Part shown: one piece after another, positions 36,118-43,380 of the stretch
Layout: the number at the start of each line of letters is the position of its first letter
Position numbering within the stretch: the first letter of the stretch is position 1
Assembly (NCBI RefSeq): GCF_900142925.1
Contig: NZ_FRCN01000020.1
Location: 62,001 to 126,000, forward strand
Source of the DNA: Chitinophaga sp. CF418
GTDB taxonomy: Bacteria > Bacteroidota > Bacteroidia > Chitinophagales > Chitinophagaceae
Length of the DNA: 64,000 nucleotides
Direction of reading: 5' to 3'
Position numbers and translations under genes: made by a program
The notes under the pieces: generated by a model
Told to the model about the DNA's origin: nothing
The model's input: the letters and a program-made list of their open reading frames with translations, nothing else
Databases searched by the model: none

Positions 36118-37260
36118 CTAAAGCACAGTTATTTTTTTGTCCTCTACTAGTATGAGCTGCACACCTAATTTGTTATTTAGTGCTTGCAGAATCGATTTGA
36201 GCGGATGTGTTAGAAATAAAGTGGCATTTACTGTCCCATCTGGTATTTTACTATACTCTACTTCCACGTTATACCAGCGGGCAACCTCACTTAACACCTC
36301 CTTAACTGGTGTGTTTTTGAAAGTCAGGTATCCTTTGGTCCAATCACTCAAATCAACCACATTTAAACTTATAATTGATAACTTCTTTCCATCTGAAATA
36401 ACCTGTTGTCCTGGTTGGAGTATTTTTCTGCGTACTGCTCCGGTATCTGTCGGGCTAACCGCAATGCTGCCATCATATAATGTGGTTACACCGGGTTTAC
36501 CCTTATAACTGTTTACATTGAATTCTGTACCCAACACCTCAACAACTTCGTTTTGAGCGGTAACTTTAAATCGCTTGTTCGCATCCTTAGCTACCGTGAA
36601 CTTAGCCAGCCCGTCTACTTCTACGGCCCTTTCATCGTTAAACTCGGGGTTAAAGGCCATTGTGCTGCCTGGCCCTACGTGTACCTTGGTACCATCTGTC
36701 AAAGCAACTTCGTAATCGCTGCCATTGGGCACCCTAAGCGTGTTTAGATGGCCAGGGATACGATTCGCAGTATTTGTCAAATGATAAACAAGTAGTCCGT
36801 TGCCTTCTTTTTTTATTTCTATGCCACCAGATCTAAACGTACTTCCAATTGGAAGATCTGAAAGGCTCACTGTTTTACCGCTACCTAATAGAAGGGTAGC
36901 TCTGTTGCTGGTATGTGAACCTGTAATACCGGCCAATACAGGTACTGCCTTATGGATGCCGGTTTGCGCTACAAAACGGAGCACACCGGCAATTCCGATT
37001 ACCAGAACAATAGCTGCAGCAACAGCAGCGATTACTAGCTTATCAAGGCCTAAAATTTTGCCTTGGGGCTGTGGTGGTGCAATATTTCGCCAAACTTCAT
37101 TTTTGATTGGCTTGGATTCATAACTTGATGGATTAATTGTGCTGTTAGCTACCATTTGGTTATAGGCATGTTCAACCAGAGCAGCGTCTTCTGGACTGCT
37201 CTGCTTGTTAAGGTATTGCTGCAACAGCTTTAGTGCTTCTTCGTTTTTGTAAGGGTACAT
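36118..37260 (-). CDS. FecR-family anti-sigma factor, locus 1
   Basis: A 380-residue protein: a cytoplasmic N-terminal helix bundle (EEALKLLQQYLNKQSSPEDA), one transmembrane helix (~80-100, AAVAAAIVLVIGIAGVLRF), a FecR beta domain (VEVLGTEFNVNSYKG and SIAVSP) and a DUF4974/STN-like C-terminus (PVKEVLSEVARWYNVEVEY). FecR proteins hold the ECF sigma factor and release it when SusC is loaded. Placed between the sigma factor and susC, with an additional gene (37330) between it and sigma. An alternative bipartite motif lies just before its start. Confidence 0.92.
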   Translation of the reverse strand: MYPYKNEEALKLLQQYLNKQSSPEDAALVEHAYNQMVANSTINPSSYESKPIKNEVWRNIAPPQPQGKILGLDKLVIAAVAAAIVLVIGIAGVLRFVAQTGIHKAVPVLAGITGSHTSNRATLLLGSGKTVSLSDLPIGSTFRSGGIEIKKEGNGLLVYHLTNTANRIPGHLNTLRVPNGSDYEVALTDGTKVHVGPGSTMAFNPEFNDERAVEVDGLAKFTVAKDANKRFKVTAQNEVVEVLGTEFNVNSYKGKPGVTTLYDGSIAVSPTDTGAVRRKILQPGQQVISDGKKLSIISLNVVDLSDWTKGYLTFKNTPVKEVLSEVARWYNVEVEYSKIPDGTVNATLFLTHPLKSILQALNNKLGVQLILVEDKKITVL

Positions 37261-37282
37261 GATTTGAGGGGTTGATATATTA

Positions 37283-37314
37283 ATAGAACACGCAAATCAC
37301 GTTGAAGTGGTAGA
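37283..37314 (-). repeat. Bipartite motif, copy A (before FecR, locus 1)
   Basis: On the plus strand ATAGAACACG (37283-37292) and GAAGTGGTAGA (37304-37314). The same blocks with the same spacing occur at 38120-38151, and a variant lies before FecR of locus 2 (48046-48078). On the minus strand it reads CCACTT-16-TTCTAT, which resembles an ECF -35/-10 pair, so it may be a FecR promoter. Confidence 0.55.
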
Positions 37315-37329
37315 CCATTTTTGAAAATT

Positions 37330-37908
37330 TTATTTTTTTAGCTGCTTAAGTAACTTAAATACGCTGAAATTCATGATCAGCGTGAGTTTTACCAGTTCCA
37401 TGAAATTCTTTTCGGCCAGCCCCCCCGTTGTTTTTAGTAAAAAGGCCCCCAATAATGTAAACATAAGGGGCATTCCAGCCATAACGGCAATGAAACGGTA
37501 CCAGTCCATATGGCTGGTTGCAAATGCCATCAGAATATGGGAGATGCCTAATAACAGGCCAACCCAAAAGCCACCAGTGGCGACTAGCAGGATGAGACTT
37601 TGAACTTGTTGGTTCTTTTTCATTTCTGTTTTGTTTTTGATGAGGAAATGTTGGTTCTTAGCATATATCATATGTGGTAGTAATGTGTCTGTAATTACCT
37701 TGGCCTGATGCGGCGACTGGGCATAAACCGTAAATGAAAACTGTGTCAAATCTACTTCTACCTTACAAGGGAAGCACGAAGCACTGTTTTCTGTGGCTAC
37801 ATCTTTAGGTTGCTCAATTGTTCCTTTATACACCGCTGGCAATGGAACTATGCCAGTATCCCTGTTACAAGAATTACATAAGATGCGGTTAGATGGTAAT
37901 AAATTCAT
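37330..37908 (-). CDS. Membrane protein with Cys-pair N-terminus, inserted between sigma and FecR
   Basis: A 192-residue protein with two pairs of cysteines (CNSC near residue 11-15 and CFPC near 45) that may bind zinc, a soluble domain, and two or three transmembrane helices (~105-130 and ~138-160). I recognise no named family. The gene interrupts the usual sigma-FecR order and is bracketed by two copies of the same motif, so it may have been inserted. The start at 37908 follows a hairpin-containing 250-base leader. Confidence 0.6.
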   Translation of the reverse strand: MNLLPSNRILCNSCNRDTGIVPLPAVYKGTIEQPKDVATENSASCFPCKVEVDLTQFSFTVYAQSPHQAKVITDTLLPHMIYAKNQHFLIKNKTEMKKNQQVQSLILLVATGGFWVGLLLGISHILMAFATSHMDWYRFIAVMAGMPLMFTLLGAFLLKTTGGLAEKNFMELVKLTLIMNFSVFKLLKQLKK

Positions 37909-38066
37909 ATACTCCTACCTTTTGATCTAATTTTTGTGGGATAACCTACAGCCATAGCATTACCTGTTCCCCTTTGGGGAGGTTTGTATTTGTGCTGTAG
38001 CAAACAGGAACATCAATATGGTTGGTGCTCTCTGGTCGGCAAAGAATGCGTCATCATTTTAATTGA

Positions 38067-38116
38067 TGTACGCGCTCACATTATGTTGTTGGCCAGAGAA
38101 TAATTGAGCGCGTACA
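38067..38116. repeat. Perfect 12-base inverted repeat
   Basis: TGTACGCGCTCA (38067-38078) and its complement (38105-38116) with a 26-base spacer. It lies between the sigma stop and the 37908 start, beside the motif copy at 38120. It could be an operator or a recombination relic. Confidence 0.5.
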
Positions 38117-38119
38117 TAT

Positions 38120-38151
38120 ATAGAACACGTAGGAGAAGATGAAGTGGTAGA
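38120..38151 (-). repeat. Bipartite motif, copy B (after sigma, locus 1)
   Basis: On the plus strand ATAGAACACG (38120-38129) and GAAGTGGTAGA (38141-38151), 12 bases after the sigma stop. It matches copy A at the same spacing; in locus 2 only one copy exists, in the same place relative to sigma and FecR. Confidence 0.55.
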
Positions 38152-38163
38152 TGTAATGAAAAA

Positions 38164-38775
38164 TTAGTTGAACAATTTGTGAAGTATAAGAATAGCCAGC
38201 ATAACAAACATAAAAAAGAAGCAAGAAAGTTTTGACCAAAGTCTTGCCAGCGCATACTGGATCTGTTTCTTGACCGTACCCTCTGTAACGCCCAGTTCAG
38301 AAGATATCTGCTTATGGGTTTTGTACTCTAACCGCGACATTTCAAATATCTTCCGCATTTTTGAAGGCAGGCTGGCAATCTCCATTTCAATTCGCTCTTC
38401 AAATTCCCTATCTACCAGCGTCTGATCGGGGCGTTGGTGGGCCGGTGTTTCGTCGCCAAGTGCATATGTAAGGTATTGCAGGTATTTTTGGGTTACCTTA
38501 TAATTACGGGCTAAGTTGAGCATTCTGGAACGTACTGCTCTATATAGATAGCCTCCAAGGGAATCTGTAGATTCAAATGTACCTCGTTTGTTATACAAAT
38601 CTAAAAATACATCTTGCAGAATATCCTTCGTTTCTTCCCGATCTGGTGCCATGGAACTTACACGGCGATAGAGCGGCTCCCAATAACGTTCGAAAATTAC
38701 CTTATACGCTTTATCGTCTGATTGGTTAAGCAAATCAAACAATTCCTTATCACTGCGCTTTTCATACGGTATCAT
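38164..38775 (-). CDS. ECF RNA polymerase sigma factor, locus 1
   Basis: A 203-residue protein with region 2 (FERYWEPLYRRVSSMAPDRE, then ETKDILQDVFLDLY) and region 4 (EIASLPSKMRKIFEMSRLEY followed by ISSELGVTEGTVKKQIQYAL), the Bacteroidetes-expansion sigma-70 family. The last 18 residues are hydrophobic (FFFMFVMLAILIL), as is common in this family. It heads the FecR/SusC/SusD locus and should activate it when released by FecR. Preceded by a 410-base intergenic region shared with the TlpA-like gene. Confidence 0.93.
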   Translation of the reverse strand: MIPYEKRSDKELFDLLNQSDDKAYKVIFERYWEPLYRRVSSMAPDREETKDILQDVFLDLYNKRGTFESTDSLGGYLYRAVRSRMLNLARNYKVTQKYLQYLTYALGDETPAHQRPDQTLVDREFEERIEMEIASLPSKMRKIFEMSRLEYKTHKQISSELGVTEGTVKKQIQYALARLWSKLSCFFFMFVMLAILILHKLFN

Positions 38776-39186
38776 GGAATACTGTTTAATTTAATGGTTG
38801 GTATTAGCAAAAAGTACAACGGTACGTTTTTGCAACAAAGGTAATGCGCACACTTCTGAAAAAATCCCGACGAAACGCGTTTAACCATTGATTAACAATA
38901 ATTTATATGAATCAACGTTTTAGCGTATACGTGATATCGATTGCAGATTATCTCTATTGCAAGATCACTTTCTTTATTCCCTACTGATATGACACCGTAT
39001 AGGCTACCATTGTTTTGATTTGCATCTATATTTAGATGTTGCTATTTATGGGAATAGGTAACACTTATCGAGTGGATTTAACAAAAAATTGGCATTGATG
39101 GCCCGCTACAATTTATTTCGCTGATCTCCTAAATAATATGCGCGTCTCCTAAGAACGTTCATTGATTAGGTAGGTACCTTGCAGGT
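38776..39186. promoter_or_regulatory. Divergent promoter region
   Basis: 411 AT-rich bases between the divergent sigma and TlpA-like genes. No ORF, hairpin or repeat was convincing; it should carry both promoters. Confidence 0.4.
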
Positions 39187-39657
39187 ATGAAACGTTACTT
39201 TGGGATTTTGCTAATGGGAGTAGTATTAACCAACTGTGGGATTAAAGAGACTATACCTGATATTTCACTCCAACTGCCAGACAGTACCGGCTATTTTAAC
39301 ATTGCTAAGTTACCTAAGGGCAAACCGATACTACTAATTTACTACCAGCCATACTGCGAGGCTTGCCGGGCAGAATGGCAAGATATTGCGGCCAATATGG
39401 ATAAACTAAAGGAGGTGCAGTTTTGCCTTATTACCGCCCATCCATACAGCGAGATGATGGCATTTTATAAGAACTACAATTTGGAAAGATACCCCAATGT
39501 AATAGTGGGGAGAGATTCTGGTTATGCTTTTAGGAGGCGCTACAATGTGAATGCAACGCCCTACAATGTATTTTTCGATAAGGACAAGCGGTACCGTGGC
39601 GGAGGTACGATGGTGCTTAATTTTCATCAGTTGGATTCATTGATCAACAAATTATAG
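39187..39657 (+). CDS. TlpA/thioredoxin-like lipoprotein
   Basis: A 156-residue protein with a lipobox (VVLTNCGIK) and a thioredoxin fold: PILLIYYQPYCEACRAEW at about residues 47-64 (CEAC redox motif), a central helix and a cis-Pro loop in VNATPYNVFFD. As a periplasmic thiol-disulfide oxidoreductase it could reduce or oxidise cysteines of exported proteins. The next gene encodes a small exported peptide with two cysteines, 164 bases downstream, a plausible substrate. Confidence 0.8.
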   Translation: MKRYFGILLMGVVLTNCGIKETIPDISLQLPDSTGYFNIAKLPKGKPILLIYYQPYCEACRAEWQDIAANMDKLKEVQFCLITAHPYSEMMAFYKNYNLERYPNVIVGRDSGYAFRRRYNVNATPYNVFFDKDKRYRGGGTMVLNFHQLDSLINKL

Positions 39658-39767
39658 ATATTTAGAAATACAAATTTGCTTTTTTCATAACCAATCGCCG
39701 ACTATGGAGACCCTAAATTCGTTTCCATTTTAACCAGATTTTTTTCGAGAAAAATAAAAAGGGAGTA

Positions 39768-39800
39768 GCTGAAAACCCTTGATCAGAGTAAGCACATCAA
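39768..39800 (+). promoter_or_regulatory. Leader motif shared with the 26116 peptide gene
   Basis: GCTGAAAACCCT (39768-39779) and AGAGTAAGCACATCAA (39785-39800), 21 bases before the ATG at 39822. The two blocks match those at 26066-26100. Confidence 0.45.
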
Positions 39801-39821
39801 CTTAACACAAATTATTTAATT

Positions 39822-40073
39822 ATGAAACGTAAAGCCAGAATTATTATGGGCCTTGGAGCACTACTTGTAGTTGCAGGTACTGTTTTTGCATTCAAAGCAA
39901 GAAGCACCCAATTCGTTTATGTTCCTGCTTCAAACACGACAGATCCAGCAACAACAATTTGTACAAGTAAACTGACTGGATATACTACCCTGGCAGTAAC
40001 AACAACTACTATATGGGCAACTACCAATTCTTTACAATCTTGTACTGAACTCGGTGTTCGTGAAGGTCTGTAA
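39822..40073 (+). CDS. Small exported cysteine-containing peptide (DUF6520-like), third copy
   Basis: An 83-residue protein: signal peptide ending at VFAF, basic K-A-R-S, then a Thr-rich mature part with Cys47 and Cys74. The A-F-K-A-R-S segment parallels A-L-K-G-K of the peptide at 26116. It follows a TlpA-like lipoprotein instead of a MauE-like protein. One disulfide is likely. Function unknown. A clear terminator starts eight bases after the stop. Confidence 0.7.
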   Translation: MKRKARIIMGLGALLVVAGTVFAFKARSTQFVYVPASNTTDPATTICTSKLTGYTTLAVTTTTIWATTNSLQSCTELGVREGL

Positions 40074-40080
40074 ACAAAAC

Positions 40081-40109
40081 AAGCATGTCCGATGGTGTCG
40101 GACATGCTT
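40081..40109 (+). terminator. Terminator after third cysteine-peptide gene
   Basis: A perfect 12-bp stem (40081-40092 and 40098-40109) with a 5-base loop between the convergent peptide and AraC genes. The following sequence (GCATTTACTTT) is moderately T-rich. It can serve both directions. Confidence 0.7.
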
Positions 40110-40113
40110 GCAT

Positions 40114-40521
40114 TTACTTTAGCAGACTATTTTTTCCTCTAAAATTTCTGGGAGTACATTGTTCTCTTTTTAAAAACTTCCTGTTGAAATAAGCCGGATC
40201 ACTATATCCAAGTTCATAGGCAATTAATTTTATTGGCACAATAGTTCCTATCAACAGACTAATAGCCTCAGCATGAACTCTATTCTGAATATACTTATGA
40301 AGAGTTGTATTTTTATAAGTACGCAAAAATTTATTCAACACTTTAATGCTAATTCCTAACTGCTCGGAATAAAAAGCCTCTGCTTTATTCTCTTTAAAAT
40401 GAATTTCAACCAGATGGTTTAATTTCCTTAGAATTTTCAGATCCGGATGTACAAAGCCGGATTGAAAGCCAACCATAGTCCCGCTGGTTATCTCTATCAA
40501 TTCCATTTCCTTTACCTCCAA
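40114..40521 (-). CDS. AraC-family transcriptional regulator
   Basis: A 135-residue protein with two helix-turn-helix motifs: YSEQLGISIKVLNKFLRTYKN and LIAYELGYSDPAYFNRKFLK, followed by a TPRNFR end, the AraC signature. It has no obvious ligand-binding N-terminal domain. It overlaps the thioredoxin-like gene by ten bases and is the last gene of locus 2. It may tune the redox or import genes nearby. Confidence 0.85.
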   Translation of the reverse strand: MEVKEMELIEITSGTMVGFQSGFVHPDLKILRKLNHLVEIHFKENKAEAFYSEQLGISIKVLNKFLRTYKNTTLHKYIQNRVHAEAISLLIGTIVPIKLIAYELGYSDPAYFNRKFLKREQCTPRNFRGKNSLLK

Positions 40522-41813
40522 ATCGGAATATCCTTGCTCATTTTATCAATCATTTCAGCAAAAAATTTTGCTATTGAATTATTATTCATTTCGGTAGCAA
40601 GGTTAAGCGCGCGCTTTTCCATTTCGATAGCCTTTTGTTTGTGCCCTGCCTTATAGAGAATACTTGCATAGGTATCAAGTCGTTCTGGATCAGAAAATTT
40701 ATCTTGTTTTACTACCTTGCCCATTACACGGACCGCAGTTTTTAGAATTGCCGTATCTGTAACATTTTTAAATACTACTTCATAAATTAAGTTATTGACC
40801 CTGACCAGCCCAAAGCCAGTTGTGTCCATCCCATATTTCTCCATCCGTTCAAATTCAAGCATTGCATACTTGTCCAGTCTCTTCAAGTGGTAATATCTGT
40901 CTACTTTTGCATCAAGAATCAGGCGCTCTCCTATTTTTTGATCAAACTTTTTGGCAATGCTGTTTTCTATTGTTTTCCAGTCCGGCTCAGTGTTAGTATA
41001 AGTTCCATTTTGACTAATTTTACTAACTATGAACTCATTCCTTATGACGTAATCTGTAATATTTTTCGAATAGCCAGGATAACGTTTAAAAATTGAATCT
41101 GTTTGTTTTTGATGGGCATACATGTAAGGGATTATCTTGTCCCGGAACGTAAAAATTTCATAAAATGTCGCAATAAATCGGTCAGCTTCAAGATTGAACA
41201 TTGAATCCAATGGTAAATGATCTAAGTAGCGTTTTTTATACTGCTTGGCAATTTTAAAACAAACACTATCTCTATTTTTATTTGACCAATAAGCTAGTTC
41301 AAGAAGTTGTTCTCTATTTAAGGTTCCTTGTTCAAATGATGCGATCTGCGCTGCGTAGCTGCCCTTTGGATCAATAGCTTTTTGGAGCAAGGTTAAGAAT
41401 ACTTCCGGTTTCCTAAACCCTTCTTCTTTGCCGGAGTACTTACCGTCTGCGGTAAAAAACAAATAGCAGGGATAACCAGTACTTACATAGCGCTTAAATT
41501 TTGCTGCGTCAGGATACCAGTTTTTGATATATTCGTTATCGTTTTTGCTGCTGTCCATTTGTACCATCACGGAAATGAAATTCTTATTGGCGTATTCAGC
41601 AACCTTTTTATCTGCAAAGACTTCACGTTTCATTTGTCGGCAATAGGTACACCAGGTTGTATATAAGTCTACGAAAATAGGTTTGTTTGTAGCTTTAGCT
41701 TCAGCAAGCACTTCCTCCCAGCTTTTTGCTGTGCTAAATTTGATCTCCTCATTATTCTGTGATCTGACAAAGAGAGGTATAATTGTTAAAAGTATTATGA
41801 CAATCTTATTCAT
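40512..41813 (-). CDS. Thioredoxin-fold secreted protein with helical repeats
   Basis: A 433-residue protein with a signal peptide (MNKIVIILLTIIPLFVRSQ) and a thioredoxin-like domain with VDLYTTWCTYCRQMKREVFA at residues ~46-65 (CTYC motif) and STGYPCYLFF, a second Cys beside the cis-Pro-like position. The C-terminal ~280 residues are helical, TPR-like. It lies after susD in locus 2 and before AraC. Such thioredoxin-like proteins often follow SusCD pairs in Sphingobacteriaceae and may act on cysteine-rich imported or exported peptides. Confidence 0.8.
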   Translation of the reverse strand: MNKIVIILLTIIPLFVRSQNNEEIKFSTAKSWEEVLAEAKATNKPIFVDLYTTWCTYCRQMKREVFADKKVAEYANKNFISVMVQMDSSKNDNEYIKNWYPDAAKFKRYVSTGYPCYLFFTADGKYSGKEEGFRKPEVFLTLLQKAIDPKGSYAAQIASFEQGTLNREQLLELAYWSNKNRDSVCFKIAKQYKKRYLDHLPLDSMFNLEADRFIATFYEIFTFRDKIIPYMYAHQKQTDSIFKRYPGYSKNITDYVIRNEFIVSKISQNGTYTNTEPDWKTIENSIAKKFDQKIGERLILDAKVDRYYHLKRLDKYAMLEFERMEKYGMDTTGFGLVRVNNLIYEVVFKNVTDTAILKTAVRVMGKVVKQDKFSDPERLDTYASILYKAGHKQKAIEMEKRALNLATEMNNNSIAKFFAEMIDKMSKDIPIWR

Positions 41814-41880
41814 GGTTTCATTATGTTAGGTATTGGCATTCAGCAGGCCAGACGGTTGCTGAATGCCATATAGTTAAAAT

Positions 41881-43359
41881 TTACTTGGCGTATCCATCAT
41901 TCTGGCTTAATGCGCCATTGTATTGAATTTCTAAAGCCGGCACCGGAAACAGTGCCTTGTACGATTGCCAAACACCGCCCTTTTCAGATGTTGTTATCTG
42001 CATTACTGCATCTATCTGCCCACTTCTTCTTAAATCATACCAACGGTGGCCCCACTCACAAAACAGCTCCACACGCCTTTCATAATTTAATGCGGCAAGG
42101 GCTTCCACTTTAGACAAAGAGGTAGCCAGTAACTTTAGCCGCAGGTTTAAATCGGGTTCGGATATATTGATGGCACGTTCTCTCAAAACGTTAAGATCAG
42201 CTATTCCTTCAGTCACTTTGTTCTGTTGTATCCTGGCTTCGGACCGAATGAGATATAATTCTGCCAGACGGAGGACTATTGAATATTCACTAACGGCAGC
42301 GACACCTGCATCAACTTTGTATTTGAAGGCATAATAGTAAGGCAGGCCAGCTTTTGTAACTGAATTAATCCACTTTAGCCTTCTCTGATCACCCGTTTGA
42401 AAATATTCTACAAATTTAGGCGAAAGATAAACGGCCTGATCCCGGGAACTACTTGGCCCTCCATTTCTTAATATGAAAAAATCTCCTTCATCAGCGTTCA
42501 CATTTGCACGCACTTGCTGTAAAGCCCAAATTGTCTCTTTACTGTTTTTTAAAAAAGCCTGATCAAGAGACAAAATACCATACTGACTAGTTTTATTAAT
42601 CACTTCTGTAGCTGCTGCTTCTGCATTTGCCCAGTCTCTTTGATATAAATAAACCCTTGCCAGTATCGCAGTGCAAGCCGACTTGTTTGGACGAACCCTT
42701 TCAGGATTATCACCGCCATAAGGTGTGTTTGCGTCTTTTTGAAGATAACTGTCCCCCAAAAGGGATTGTGCCATTTTCAGATCAGCTACGGCCTGTGCAT
42801 AAACAGCTGTCACAGCAGACCGGGACAGTTTATTGTTGACCCCATAGTTTGTGGTAAGTGCCAAAGGTGCGTCACCGTACAAGCTGGCAATGTGATGATA
42901 AAAGAACCCTCTAAGGAAATATGCCTCGCCCAGCAGGTTTTGCTTAACTGACGGCGTTAAAGTAGTTGTTTTTGTAAGACCTTCTATTGCCGCGTTTACT
43001 TGATAGATGTATGGATAAATGGAATTCCAAAAAATCGGAATACCACCATCACCAGCCTGCAAAGAGTTAGTAAAATATGTCGTGTAGTCGGTAAAACCAG
43101 TAGTAAATATTTTTAGGTTATCGGCGGCAAGTTCAGGATAGACAGTCATATTCAAGGCAAATCTGGTATTGACCATTTGCGCATAAATACTTGTAATCGC
43201 TGCCGCTGCCGTGGCATCCCCCAAAAAAACGTTACCATCTGTCACGCTTGTCACAGGCGGGTCTACTTCAATAAATTTCTTGCAGGATGTAAACTGAAAC
43301 GAGTAGCACAACGCAATTAGAATGAGCCATCTGCTACTGCTATAATATATTTTTTTCAT
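41881..43359 (-). CDS. SusD/RagB family outer-membrane lipoprotein, locus 2
   Basis: A 492-residue lipoprotein (signal peptide, then FTSCKKFIEVDPPV). It has DATAAAAITSIYAQMV, AYFLRGFFYHHIASLYGDAP, RVRPNKSACTAILARVYLYQRDW and the C-terminal LNYERRVELFCEWGHRWYDLRR typical of SusD. It pairs with the upstream SusC (21 bases away). Substrate is not evident; the neighbouring thioredoxin suggests a cysteine-containing peptide, which is inference. Confidence 0.93.
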   Translation of the reverse strand: MKKIYYSSSRWLILIALCYSFQFTSCKKFIEVDPPVTSVTDGNVFLGDATAAAAITSIYAQMVNTRFALNMTVYPELAADNLKIFTTGFTDYTTYFTNSLQAGDGGIPIFWNSIYPYIYQVNAAIEGLTKTTTLTPSVKQNLLGEAYFLRGFFYHHIASLYGDAPLALTTNYGVNNKLSRSAVTAVYAQAVADLKMAQSLLGDSYLQKDANTPYGGDNPERVRPNKSACTAILARVYLYQRDWANAEAAATEVINKTSQYGILSLDQAFLKNSKETIWALQQVRANVNADEGDFFILRNGGPSSSRDQAVYLSPKFVEYFQTGDQRRLKWINSVTKAGLPYYYAFKYKVDAGVAAVSEYSIVLRLAELYLIRSEARIQQNKVTEGIADLNVLRERAINISEPDLNLRLKLLATSLSKVEALAALNYERRVELFCEWGHRWYDLRRSGQIDAVMQITTSEKGGVWQSYKALFPVPALEIQYNGALSQNDGYAK

Positions 43360-43380
43360 CGATTTTGGATTAATGGTACA

